Assembly: GCA_017541275.1 (NCBI GenBank)
Contig: JAFXZM010000018.1
Span: 1 to 39,008, forward strand
Direction of reading: 5' to 3'
From: Oscillospiraceae bacterium
GTDB lineage: Bacteria; Bacillota; Clostridia; Oscillospirales; Ruminococcaceae
DNA length: 39,008 nucleotides
This document shows, piece after piece, positions 8,780 through 16,303 of the stretch (positions are counted from its first letter, which is position 1; each line of letters begins with the position of its first letter). The translations under genes and the position numbers were made by a program. The notes under the pieces were generated by a model, which searched no databases, had not been told where the DNA came from, and worked only from the letters and a program-made list of their open reading frames with translations.

Positions 8780-9421
8780 TCACTGTAACGCCGGAACAGG
8801 CGAGCCGCATTCCGGGCAGAATTTGCCGGTCAGCGATTTGGTGCCGCAGTTCGGGCAGTCCCACTGCTCCGGGAAAAACGGCGGGGCAGCCATTCCGCAT
8901 TCCGGACAGAATTTTGCATGCAGCCCCTCCTGACCGCAGGCGCAGTTCCATGTTTCGCGGTCGATGCGGACAGCCTGTTTTTGCTGCATCTGCTGCATCA
9001 TCATGCCGAGGCCCATGAAGCCGTTTACGGGGCCGGAGACAGTATCCGGTTTGAAGGTCGTGCAGGTGACCGCGCCCATCATCTGCGTATTCTGCAAATT
9101 GACGAAGTCTTTCCGTGCATCAAACCATGCATCCTCCAGAATCGTCTGCATCTGACTGTGCGGCAGCACGATGACCGTGCCGTTTTCGAGCATGATCTCG
9201 CTCCGGAGCGGAGGCGGGGCGGGCTGCGCATCGGGATGCTCCGCAGCGAGCCGGCCAAGCGCATCGAGCGTCTGCGACAGGGACATGTCTATCAGCGGCA
9301 GATGTTCGCTGTTATCAGCGGTGATGCGCCTGAGATCGGCACTTTTCTCATTCCGGATCTTCAGCGAATAGCTGACGGAGTCAGCACCGTTCCATTCAGC
9401 CTGCCTGATTTGTTCTTTCAT
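8780..9421 (-). CDS. Hypothetical protein with two C-terminal zinc ribbons
   Basis: A 213-aa protein of unknown role. The C-terminal 60 residues hold two zinc-ribbon knuckle pairs (CACG...FCPECG and CPNCG...FCPECG). A Met/Gln-rich linker (GMMMQQMQQKQ) separates them from an N-terminal domain with no recognised motif. AAAGGAGC lies upstream of ATG 9421. Such double ribbons are common on proteins that bind nucleic acid or other proteins, or on SPFH-related scaffolds; none of these can be chosen here. It follows the coiled-coil protein gene at 9698-10207 on the same strand, but a stem-loop and a possible promoter lie between them. Confidence 0.75.
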   Translation of the reverse strand: MKEQIRQAEWNGADSVSYSLKIRNEKSADLRRITADNSEHLPLIDMSLSQTLDALGRLAAEHPDAQPAPPPLRSEIMLENGTVIVLPHSQMQTILEDAWFDARKDFVNLQNTQMMGAVTCTTFKPDTVSGPVNGFMGLGMMMQQMQQKQAVRIDRETWNCACGQEGLHAKFCPECGMAAPPFFPEQWDCPNCGTKSLTGKFCPECGSPVPALQ

Positions 9422-9454
9422 GTGAATCCGCTCCTTTTGGCATAACAGAAAACA

Positions 9455-9495
9455 GTTCCGACCGCACCGGTATTTGCACCGGCACCGGTCGGAAC
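9455..9495 (-). terminator. GC-rich stem-loop upstream of the zinc-ribbon gene
   Basis: A 10-bp perfect stem GTTCCGACCG/CGGTCGGAAC with further CACCGG pairing inside. On the minus strand it is followed by TGTTTTCTGTT, so it could end transcription from 9698-10207 or attenuate the gene at 9421. Confidence 0.55.
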
Positions 9496-9549
9496 CTACA
9501 TGATCAGAATGCCGGCATGAAACCGAACCTCCGCCGGCAAAAGGTTTTT

Positions 9550-9578
9550 ATTACAGTCTCACAAAGCATATTCATCAA
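9550..9578 (-). promoter_or_regulatory. Possible promoter for the zinc-ribbon gene
   Basis: Minus strand TTGATG (9573-9578), 17-bp spacer, TGTAAT (9550-9555). The match is moderate. Confidence 0.35.
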
Positions 9579-9697
9579 GAGGAAAACATTAAACCCTGAC
9601 GTTACGAAATAACGGGTTGAGGAATAACGGACAACAAATACATTCAACACATTATCTTTTCTAAAAAAGAGGTGTGAGAGAGTAATCGGAAAGCAGA

Positions 9698-10207
9698 TCA
9701 GATATTCACATCAAATTCGACGGTATTGTTAATCAGATCAAGCGCGGTCTGTGCTTCTGCGAGCTTTTCAGAAATTTCATTGTAATACTTTCCGGCCTCC
9801 GCGATGTCATAATTCGCATAGCGGTAGTCGATGACGGAGCCGCTGCGGGAATAGCCGGTATTTTCGCGCACCTTGGGCAGAGCGTCCTTCATGCCGCAGA
9901 GCAGATTATACTGTCTGGAGAGCTGCGGGAGATACACAAGCAGTTCGTCGATTGTGATGCCGAAGCCCGGAACGACAGTGACCGTGTTGAACACATTGAT
10001 CGCGTGCTTGACCTTCCGGATCTTCAGTTCAAGTTCGGACTGTGCGCTGCGCATTTCGGCGAGATTGTATGCCGGCCGCACCGTTTCGGGATCCTCCTGA
10101 AGCGCGGCGATAAAGCTGCGGGTGTTTTCCTCGCGAACCTGTAAGGTGCGGAGCTCATCGTTCAGCTTGCGGAGCAGCTTGGCTGCCTGAGCAGAAGTCA
10201 TTTTCAT
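9698..10207 (-). CDS. Coiled-coil protein of unknown function (169 aa)
   Basis: A mostly helical, charged protein. Residues about 5-95 and 125-165 show heptad-like patterns typical of coiled coils. GGGAGG precedes ATG 10207. The layout faintly recalls DIP1984-family (septicolysin-like) proteins, but I cannot confirm that by eye. There is no signal peptide or membrane helix. It is transcribed toward the zinc-ribbon gene and away from nrdG. Function unknown. Confidence 0.65.
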   Translation of the reverse strand: MKMTSAQAAKLLRKLNDELRTLQVREENTRSFIAALQEDPETVRPAYNLAEMRSAQSELELKIRKVKHAINVFNTVTVVPGFGITIDELLVYLPQLSRQYNLLCGMKDALPKVRENTGYSRSGSVIDYRYANYDIAEAGKYYNEISEKLAEAQTALDLINNTVEFDVNI

Positions 10208-10352
10208 CGGTATTACCTCCCTGATTCAAAAGTTATTACACACGCACAGAAGCGGCTTTCCCGTCTGTGACAGCACAAACAAAGTCATTTTTCACATGAA
10301 AATGCAGCATTCTGTGCGGGATCGGCAAAAAAGCGGCACAGTTTTCCGGTGT

Positions 10353-10874
10353 TCAGCCGTCGCGCCACTCAACGGGGGCGCCGTTCTTCAGGCTTTTGGG
10401 GACATTCAGGAGCCTTTGGTTTTCCGAGCCGCGGAAGCGCAGCCGGAGATTCCGGAGCTCGTCCGCATATTCGCCGTCCACGAGCACATCGAGCATGGAG
10501 AGCATCTCATCGGTGACCTCGCATCGAGCGCGGGAATCGCCGGTGAGCTCCTCGAAGGTGTAGCCGGAGTAGCACCAGATATCCTTTTGCGGGAGCTCTT
10601 TGCGCACTCTGCGCAGCAGCGTGACGAGCACGCGCTGATTATCCGGCTCAAAGGGCTCGCCGCCGAGCAGGGTCAGCCCGCGGATATAGGGGCGGCTGAG
10701 CGCGTCAATGAGCTCCTGCTCGGTCTGTGCGGTATAGGGTGTGCCGTAGCCGAAATCCCATGTTTCGGGATTGAAGCAGTTTTTGCAGTGATGCGTGCAG
10801 CCGGAGACAAACAGGCTCACGCGCACGCCGGTTCCGTCGGCGATATCGGTTTTTTTGATGTTCGCAACATTCAC
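10353..10874 (-). CDS. nrdG: Anaerobic ribonucleotide reductase activating protein
   Basis: NrdG is the radical-SAM activase that uses a [4Fe-4S] cluster and S-adenosylmethionine to put the glycyl radical on NrdD. The cluster motif CTHHCKNC (CX3CX2C) lies at residues 26-33, followed by LTLLGGEPF, the GGE SAM-binding motif. Length (173 aa) is normal. Its ATG overlaps the nrdD stop by 4 nt, so translation is coupled, and the pair is expressed from the nrdD promoter with NrdR sites. Confidence 0.95.
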   Translation of the reverse strand: MNVANIKKTDIADGTGVRVSLFVSGCTHHCKNCFNPETWDFGYGTPYTAQTEQELIDALSRPYIRGLTLLGGEPFEPDNQRVLVTLLRRVRKELPQKDIWCYSGYTFEELTGDSRARCEVTDEMLSMLDVLVDGEYADELRNLRLRFRGSENQRLLNVPKSLKNGAPVEWRDG

Positions 10875-13048
10875 AGATGCAGCACCCGGTCCTTTATTTC
10901 GGCAGTTCTGCCCTGATTCCAGTACTGCGTGCCGATATAGCCGCAGGTACGGCGGGCAATGTTCATCTTCGACTGATCGCGGTTATGGCAGTTCGGGCAT
11001 TCCCAGACGAGCTTGCCGTCCTCCTCAACGGTGACGATTTCGCCGTCGAAGCCGCAGCACTGGCAGTAATCGCTCTTGGTGTTCAGCTCGGCGTACATGA
11101 TATGCTCATAGATAAACTTCATGACTTCGAGCACGGCATCGAGATTATCCTGCATATCCGGCACTTCGATATAGCTGATTGCGCCGCCGGGCGAGAGCCG
11201 CTGGAACTGCGCTTCAAAAGCGAGCTTTTCAAAGGCGTCGATATGCTCGGTCACATGGATGTGATAGGAGTTTGTGATATAGCTCTTGTCGGTGATGCCG
11301 GGGATGATGCCGAAGCGCTTTTGCAGGCACTTGGCGAATTTATAGGTCGTGGATTCGAGCGGTGTGCCGTAGAGGCTGAAGTCGATATGCTCCTTCGCCT
11401 TCCATTTTGCGCATGCATCGTTCATATGCTGCATGACTTCGAGTGCAAACGGGGTTGCGGAAACATCGGTATGCGATTTTCCGGTCATGGCCTTGACGCA
11501 CTCATAGAGGCCGGCATAGCCCAGCGAAATGGTCGAGTAGCCGCCGTAGAGCAGCTTGTCGATGGTTTCGCCCTTTTTCAGTCTTGCGAGCGCGCCGTAC
11601 TGCCAGAGGATCGGTGCGGCATCGGAATAGGTTCCCTTGAGGCGGTTATGGCGGCACATCAGTGCGCGGTAGCAGAGCTCCAGACGCTCATCAAAGATCT
11701 TCCAGAACTGCTCGAAATCGCCGCCGGAGGACAGTGCGATATCGGGCAGATTGATGGTGACAACGCCCTGATTGAAGCGGCCGTAATACTTGGGCTTGTT
11801 CGTTTCCGGATCGACATACGGGGTGAGGAAGCTGCGGCAGCCCATGCAGGTGTAGCAGTTGCCGCTTCCGTTCTTATCGACCTTGTATTCGAGCATTTTC
11901 TTCTCGGAGATATAGTCCGGCACCATGCGCTTCGCGGTGCATTTGGCGGCGAGGCGGGTGAGATACCAGTATTCGCTGTCCTCATGGATATTCTGTTCTT
12001 CGAGCACATAGATGAGCTTGGGGAAGGCAGGTGTAATCCACATGCCGGCCTCATTCTTGACGCCCTGGATGCGCTGAAGCAGAATCTCCTCAATGATGAC
12101 GGCGAGGTCTTTCTTTTCCTGCTCATTGCGCGCTTCACCGAGATACATGAACACGGTGACGAACGGCGCCTGACCGTTTGTGGTCATGAGCGTAACGACC
12201 TGATACTGAATCGTCTGGACGCCGCGGCGGATCTCATCGCGGAGGCGCTCCTCGACGATGCGCTCGATTGCCTCAGGGGACGCAAAGCCGCCGAAGTCCT
12301 TGGCTTCCTCTCTGACCTCTTTCCGGATTTTCTCGCGGCTGATCTGCACAAACGGAGCCAGATGCGTTAGGGAGATCGACTGTCCGCCGTACTGACTGGA
12401 GGCGACCTGTGCAATGATCTGTGTTGCGATATTGCATGCCGTGGAGAAGCTGTGCGGCTTTTCGATGAGCGTGCCGCTGATGACGGTGCCGTTCTGGAGC
12501 ATATCCTCCAGATTGACAAGGTCGCAGTTGTGCATATGCTGTGCAAAGTAGTCGGCATCGTGGAAATGGATGATGCCCTCCTCATGCGCCTCGACGATTT
12601 CGGGCGGAAGGAGCAGGCGCTTGGTGAGGTCTTTGCTGACCTCTCCGGCCATATAGTCGCGCTGAACGCTGTTGACGGTCGGGTTCTTGTTGGAATTCTC
12701 CTGCTTGACCTCCTCATTGTTGCATTCAATGAGGGTGAGAATCTGATCGTCGGTCGTATTGGTTTTTCTGACCATAGCGCGTGTAAAACGGTAGGTGATA
12801 TACTTGCGGGCGACAGAATATGCCTGAAGCCCCATGATCTGGTTTTCGACGAGGTCCTGAATCTCCTCGACGCTCGGTGCGCGGTTCATATCGAGACATG
12901 CATGCTCGACATTTGCGGCCGCTGCATGAATCTGCTGCGGTGTAAGCCGGTCGGATTCCGGCACTTCGCGGTTGGCCTTGGAAATGGCTGCAATAATCTT
13001 GGTGATGTCAAAAACAGCCTCAGCGCCGCTTCTCTTGATGATTTTCAT
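10871..13048 (-). CDS. nrdD: Anaerobic (class III) ribonucleoside-triphosphate reductase
   Basis: NrdD reduces ribonucleoside triphosphates to deoxyribonucleotides without oxygen, using a glycyl radical. The start is taken at 13048, where AAGGAGG is 9 nt away; the ATG 9 nt upstream abuts that site and is too close. The product is 725 aa. Residues 1-92 are an ATP-cone allosteric domain. Near the C-terminus, CQCC and CPNC form the zinc site, and the RTCGYIG motif carries the radical Gly at about residue 703. It is coupled to nrdG by a 4-nt overlap. The promoter overlaps NrdR boxes, so repression by NrdR-dATP is likely. Confidence 0.97.
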   Translation of the reverse strand: MKIIKRSGAEAVFDITKIIAAISKANREVPESDRLTPQQIHAAAANVEHACLDMNRAPSVEEIQDLVENQIMGLQAYSVARKYITYRFTRAMVRKTNTTDDQILTLIECNNEEVKQENSNKNPTVNSVQRDYMAGEVSKDLTKRLLLPPEIVEAHEEGIIHFHDADYFAQHMHNCDLVNLEDMLQNGTVISGTLIEKPHSFSTACNIATQIIAQVASSQYGGQSISLTHLAPFVQISREKIRKEVREEAKDFGGFASPEAIERIVEERLRDEIRRGVQTIQYQVVTLMTTNGQAPFVTVFMYLGEARNEQEKKDLAVIIEEILLQRIQGVKNEAGMWITPAFPKLIYVLEEQNIHEDSEYWYLTRLAAKCTAKRMVPDYISEKKMLEYKVDKNGSGNCYTCMGCRSFLTPYVDPETNKPKYYGRFNQGVVTINLPDIALSSGGDFEQFWKIFDERLELCYRALMCRHNRLKGTYSDAAPILWQYGALARLKKGETIDKLLYGGYSTISLGYAGLYECVKAMTGKSHTDVSATPFALEVMQHMNDACAKWKAKEHIDFSLYGTPLESTTYKFAKCLQKRFGIIPGITDKSYITNSYHIHVTEHIDAFEKLAFEAQFQRLSPGGAISYIEVPDMQDNLDAVLEVMKFIYEHIMYAELNTKSDYCQCCGFDGEIVTVEEDGKLVWECPNCHNRDQSKMNIARRTCGYIGTQYWNQGRTAEIKDRVLHL

Positions 13049-13086
13049 AGCTTCCATCCTCCTTCGCACTTGTCCGTGCAAGGATT

Positions 13087-13115
13087 ATTATACACTATAT
13101 CTTGTGCTTTGTCAA
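13087..13115 (-). promoter_or_regulatory. Promoter of nrdDG
   Basis: Minus strand TTGACA (13110-13115), 17-bp spacer, TATAAT (13087-13092), about 40 nt upstream of nrdD. Both elements are consensus. Confidence 0.9.
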
Positions 13116-13139
13116 GAGGGTGCGCACAATATTTGCCGA
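13091..13139 (-). promoter_or_regulatory. Tandem NrdR boxes overlapping the nrdD promoter
   Basis: Box 1 (13091-13106) reads CACAAGATATAGTGTA and fills the promoter spacer, close to the NrdR consensus acaCwAtATaTwGtgt. A weaker half-conserved box containing AATATTGTG lies 32 bp upstream (about 13124-13139). Three helical turns is the usual NrdR spacing. Confidence 0.75.
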
Positions 13140-13232
13140 ATTTCTGAAATTTCCCGAAAAAGCAAGCAGCACAAGGGATTTTGTGCTGCAAATGCATTAT
13201 ATGTTAATTATATGAAATAAGAACAAGAATAC

Positions 13233-13775
13233 TCAGCGTATAGTGAGCACCTCATCCAGCGGTTTCCGGGGCGGTGCAGAGGGTTCTGCGGCGGGATAAC
13301 CGACCGCGATCAGTGCAGCGGCCTGCTCGTCCCGGGCGAGGCCGGCGATTTCGGCAGTCTTTTCCGGATCAAAAATGCCCATGATAAGCGTGCCGAGGCC
13401 GAGGTCATGCGCCGCGAGGCAGAAGGTCTGGCAGGCGATGCCCGCGTCGAAGGACTGCCAGTGCGTGCCGAGCGCGGTCGTGAAGCTGCCGTCATCGTTA
13501 TAGCCCGCGATGCCCTGCTTGCTTGCGAGAACAACCACGGCGGCCGCATTGCGGATATTGTTCATATTCTTGGAGAACTGCATGGTTGCCTCTGCGGCAA
13601 TGCGCTCCTTCAGCGCGGGGTCGAGGATCACATAATACCGTGCAGTCTGCGAATTCTTCCACGAGGGTGCAAGCTGTGCCGCCGAGACGATCTGACGGAT
13701 CTGCTCCTCCGTGACGGGCTGCTCCGTATAGCTGCGGATGCTGCGTCTGGTTTCGATGCCTGTTCTGAGTTCCAT
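13233..13775 (-). CDS. Nitroreductase-family flavoprotein
   Basis: A 180-aa FMN-dependent nitroreductase-like oxidoreductase that would use NAD(P)H. The start at 13775 has GAGGAGG 9 nt upstream. The N-terminal ETRRSIRSY is the FMN-phosphate-binding signature, with PSWKNSQ (active-site loop) and GLGTLIMG (a later FMN contact) following. The natural substrate of this family usually cannot be told from sequence. It begins just after the stop of the dockerin gene (13790) on the same strand and may be cotranscribed with it. Confidence 0.9.
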   Translation of the reverse strand: MELRTGIETRRSIRSYTEQPVTEEQIRQIVSAAQLAPSWKNSQTARYYVILDPALKERIAAEATMQFSKNMNNIRNAAAVVVLASKQGIAGYNDDGSFTTALGTHWQSFDAGIACQTFCLAAHDLGLGTLIMGIFDPEKTAEIAGLARDEQAAALIAVGYPAAEPSAPPRKPLDEVLTIR

Positions 13776-13789
13776 AAGATTGTTCCTCC

Positions 13790-15394
13790 TCAATGTTTTT
13801 CTCCGATATAAAAGATATCCGACATGCCGCGCAGGGAGGACTTGCTCCCGTTGAATCCGTCGGGCTGGTTGATGACATATCCGCAGAATACAAGCTGACT
13901 GGTCTTGCCGCCGTCGAGGTTAAAGGCCTCCCTGCAGCCGATAAAATGGAAAAGATCTGCGAATTCCTCTGCGGTGAGCCCCTGTGAGCCGCCCATGCCG
14001 CGGCCGTCCGCTGTGATGAAGCAGTAATGACCGGGTTCATAGTATCCGAAGCCGGAGCGCGGCTCCTTTGCGGTCAGATGCGAGGCCGTCCAGCCGCTCT
14101 GCAATTCGCCGTTCCGAACCAGTGCGGGGCCGAACGCGAAGGAATGCAGGATGCCCTTTTCATAGGCCGCAGCCTCATCAAATTCGTCCTTCGAGAAGGT
14201 CTCGACAGAGCCGTCGCGGTAAAGTGCGGCAACATCGTTCCAGGGTGTGCTGCGCCACGTGTAGCCGTCTCGGATGACAACGCCGTTCGTTCTGCCGCCC
14301 ATGAAATCGCCGTTGATCGCGAGCACCGCATCCGTCCGATCACACATGTCGATCATGTTTTCCTGAAGTCCGGTCACCAGTCCGTTCGCATAGGTTTCCG
14401 GGTTTCCGTCCTGTGCAAAGGCATATTGGAAGCAGTCGGCCGAGCGGAGATAGATATCTGCAATGGTAATGCGGCTTGAATTGTCCGGCGAGTACATGTG
14501 CATGATATTAATGTAAATATCATGGCTGCGGTAGCTGCTTACGGTCTGCTCAACCTTGCCCGGATCTGCAAAAAGATCGGGCCATTTGGCACCGAAGCCC
14601 GACGTATCATACTGCTTCGGGCAGAGCTTTTCCCATGTGACGGGCTTTCCCGCGAGGCTGTGTACGGCGTATTGCAGAATGTACTGTGCATCCCTTGCAT
14701 CGACGCTGCCGCTCCAATCCACATCGGCTGCCGCCTCCTGTGCTTCGGTCAGCGGGCTGGGCTTGCCGGCAAGCACATCGACGCATGCACGGAGGAGCAT
14801 CTGTGCGTCCCTTGCATTGACCTCTCCGCTGTCGTCGATATCGCCGGTCAGCAGCTCATGCTCGGCGGGGTAGCGTGTGATTCCATAGACAGTCGAGCCG
14901 TTAAAGATTTCCGTATTCGACAGCTTTCTGCCCCAGTGAACGGAGCTGTTGTAGTTTCCCTCGGCGACGATCACGCCGTCATCGAGCACCTCCGTCACGA
15001 TTACCGAATGGCCGCCCTCGTTGACGCGCAGGATGTCGCCGACGCGGATATTCCGCAGGTCGTAATAATAGCGTGCCGGCAGCTCACCGAAGGCCGCATC
15101 GCTCAAAATAAAGGCAAATGCGGCACATCCGCCGGCGTAGGTCGGGTATCCGTCTTCCATGTGCTGGAAGATATAGGTATCCTCGTTTGTGAAGCGCATT
15201 CCCTCCGGATACTGCGACTTCATGGCCATGAGCGCAGCATGCACCGCCTCAGGAGAGAGGTCAGGCTCAGAGGCTGCGTCAGGAGCCGTTGTGTCCGCAG
15301 CGGCCGGATATGACATCGCAGCGGGTGCAGCAAGCAGGATGCCGGCGCTCAGAAGCGCGGCGAGCCTGCGGAATCTGTTGTGCTGTCGTTTCAT
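13790..15394 (-). CDS. Secreted dockerin protein with CHAP/NlpC-like and NAGPA-type domains
   Basis: A 534-aa exported protein. AAGGAGA precedes ATG 15394, and residues 1-33 are a signal peptide (RFRR, hydrophobic core, AAA). Residues about 60-176 resemble a papain-like amidase (CHAP/NlpC type): Cys90 in AGGCAAFAF and His129 in GGHSVIV are the likely catalytic pair. A type I dockerin follows at about 183-250, with two Ca-binding repeats (DIDDSGEVNARD and DVDWSGSVDARD). From about 285 to the end lies a phosphodiester-glycosidase (NAGPA/DUF2233) domain with NGDF, GVVIRDG and NLDGG motifs. A central dockerin between two putative enzyme domains is unusual. It suggests cell-wall or glycan processing attached to a cellulosome scaffold. 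Domain calls are by eye. Confidence 0.85.
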   Translation of the reverse strand: MKRQHNRFRRLAALLSAGILLAAPAAMSYPAAADTTAPDAASEPDLSPEAVHAALMAMKSQYPEGMRFTNEDTYIFQHMEDGYPTYAGGCAAFAFILSDAAFGELPARYYYDLRNIRVGDILRVNEGGHSVIVTEVLDDGVIVAEGNYNSSVHWGRKLSNTEIFNGSTVYGITRYPAEHELLTGDIDDSGEVNARDAQMLLRACVDVLAGKPSPLTEAQEAAADVDWSGSVDARDAQYILQYAVHSLAGKPVTWEKLCPKQYDTSGFGAKWPDLFADPGKVEQTVSSYRSHDIYINIMHMYSPDNSSRITIADIYLRSADCFQYAFAQDGNPETYANGLVTGLQENMIDMCDRTDAVLAINGDFMGGRTNGVVIRDGYTWRSTPWNDVAALYRDGSVETFSKDEFDEAAAYEKGILHSFAFGPALVRNGELQSGWTASHLTAKEPRSGFGYYEPGHYCFITADGRGMGGSQGLTAEEFADLFHFIGCREAFNLDGGKTSQLVFCGYVINQPDGFNGSKSSLRGMSDIFYIGEKH

Positions 15395-15447
15395 GATGTA
15401 ATTCTCCTTAGAAGGGATTTCTGCTGCTGCCGGATACGGCAAAGCGG

Positions 15448-15463
15448 AACAGTGTATACTGTT
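15448..15463. promoter_or_regulatory. Candidate operator dyad at the dockerin-gene start site
   Basis: AACAGTGTATACTGTT is a 16-bp inverted repeat (7 of 8 pairs) that abuts the -10 box and covers the expected transcription start. The protein that would bind is unknown. Confidence 0.5.
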
Positions 15464-15492
15464 ATTATACATAATGCGGTTCAAAATGTCAA
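15464..15492 (-). promoter_or_regulatory. Sigma-A promoter of the dockerin gene
   Basis: Minus strand TTGACA (15487-15492), 17-bp spacer, TATAAT (15464-15469). Both elements are perfect matches to consensus. Confidence 0.9.
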
Positions 15493-15785
15493 GAGAATAA
15501 CTGTAATTGTTAGCTATAGCCTGCGGTTTGGGCACGTTGTATACCGGGAGCGGCTTTATCATTTTTTTGAAATGCGATTGGCAGCGCTTCCGGCCGCAGG
15601 GGTTGTATGCAAACCCGTGCGCAGACGGCGAAACTCTCTTGCGTTCAAAAGCGCAAAAAGAGGGGGCATGGTGGAGAGAAAAATAATAAGTATTGCTCTT
15701 GTACAGACTGATATTTGAACAAAAAATCCCGGATTATCCACTCCCCGGCACAACAGAATTCCTGCACCTGCGGCAGAGCCGGCGC

Positions 15786-15814
15786 TTGACTTTCTTCGGA
15801 ATGCATGCTATAAT
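15786..15814 (+). promoter_or_regulatory. Promoter for the TM1266-type gene and the downstream cluster
   Basis: TTGACT (15786-15791), 17-bp spacer ending TGC, TATAAT (15809-15814), 33 nt upstream of the first gene. It is the only strong plus-strand promoter found before the hydE-nitrogenase-like-hyp train. Confidence 0.88.
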
Positions 15815-15846
15815 AAAGAAAACACCGACCGGGAGGCAAATGCCGT

Positions 15847-16095
15847 ATGGAGACCAGAACCGCAGTGATTGCGATTATTGTCCGGAATCCGGATTCCGCA
15901 GAGGGCATCAATGCGCTGCTGCACGAGTTTGCGGAGTATATCATCGGCAGAATGGGCGTGCCCTACCGCGTGAAAAAGCTGAATCTCATCAGCATCGCGG
16001 TCGATGCGCCGCAGAATATCATCAATACGCTTGCCGGAAGAATCGGCAGACTGCCGGGCGTTGAGGCAAAAACCGTTTACGCGCCGGCGGAATGA
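15847..16095 (+). CDS. TM1266-type putative iron-only hydrogenase system regulator
   Basis: An 82-aa protein matching the small TM1266 family, which has an ACT/NikR-C-like ferredoxin fold and is found beside [FeFe]-hydrogenase maturation genes. Typical features are the N-terminal beta strand AVIAIIVRN, a central INALLHEFAEYIIGRMG helix and the closing LPGVEAKTVYAP. GGGAGG lies upstream of ATG 15847; another ATG at 15840 is out of frame. It sits 208 nt before hydE, separated by a terminator-like hairpin. It may bind a small ligand and sense the state of the pathway; this is inferred from family and context. Confidence 0.85.
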   Translation: METRTAVIAIIVRNPDSAEGINALLHEFAEYIIGRMGVPYRVKKLNLISIAVDAPQNIINTLAGRIGRLPGVEAKTVYAPAE

Positions 16096-16165
16096 TACCG
16101 CTGAATCCGTCCACACCGATAGCTGTGCTTGAGGCTGCTGCACGGAGCATGAAAACTGAACATAT

Positions 16166-16286
16166 CCTGTCTCCTGACACCGAAAACGCGCTGCGTCTGA
16201 GGTAAAAGATTGGCAGTCCCGTTTGCATTCCGACGCATAATAAGGGGGCGGTCTGTCTTTCCGGAGACAGGCCGCCTGTTTTGTTT
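16166..16286 (+). promoter_or_regulatory. Terminator-like hairpin with competing upstream arm (possible attenuator)
   Basis: A 12-bp stem (16247-16258 with 16265-16276, one G-U pair) with a 6-nt loop and a TGTTTTGTTT tail forms an intrinsic terminator 17 nt before the hydE start. Upstream, CCTGTCTCC (16166-16174) is exactly complementary to GGAGACAGG (16263-16271) in its 3' half, so two mutually exclusive folds exist. The leader could therefore switch hydE and the following genes on or off. No known riboswitch class is recognised. Confidence 0.6.
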
Positions 16287-16303
16287 ATGAGGAGGGAGCA
16301 GGG

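Larger units (their letters stand above)
15395..15846. other. Intergenic region between divergent genes
   Basis: About 450 nt without a supported gene. It holds the minus-strand dockerin-gene promoter and dyad (15448-15492) and the plus-strand promoter of the TM1266-type gene (15786-15814). Between them I see no RNA gene, repeat or convincing ORF. Confidence 0.7.

Noticed and set aside
10877-12370. 497-codon plus-strand ORF over nrdD
   Set aside because: Antisense shadow of nrdD, with repetitive Ala/Val/Leu composition typical of shadow frames.
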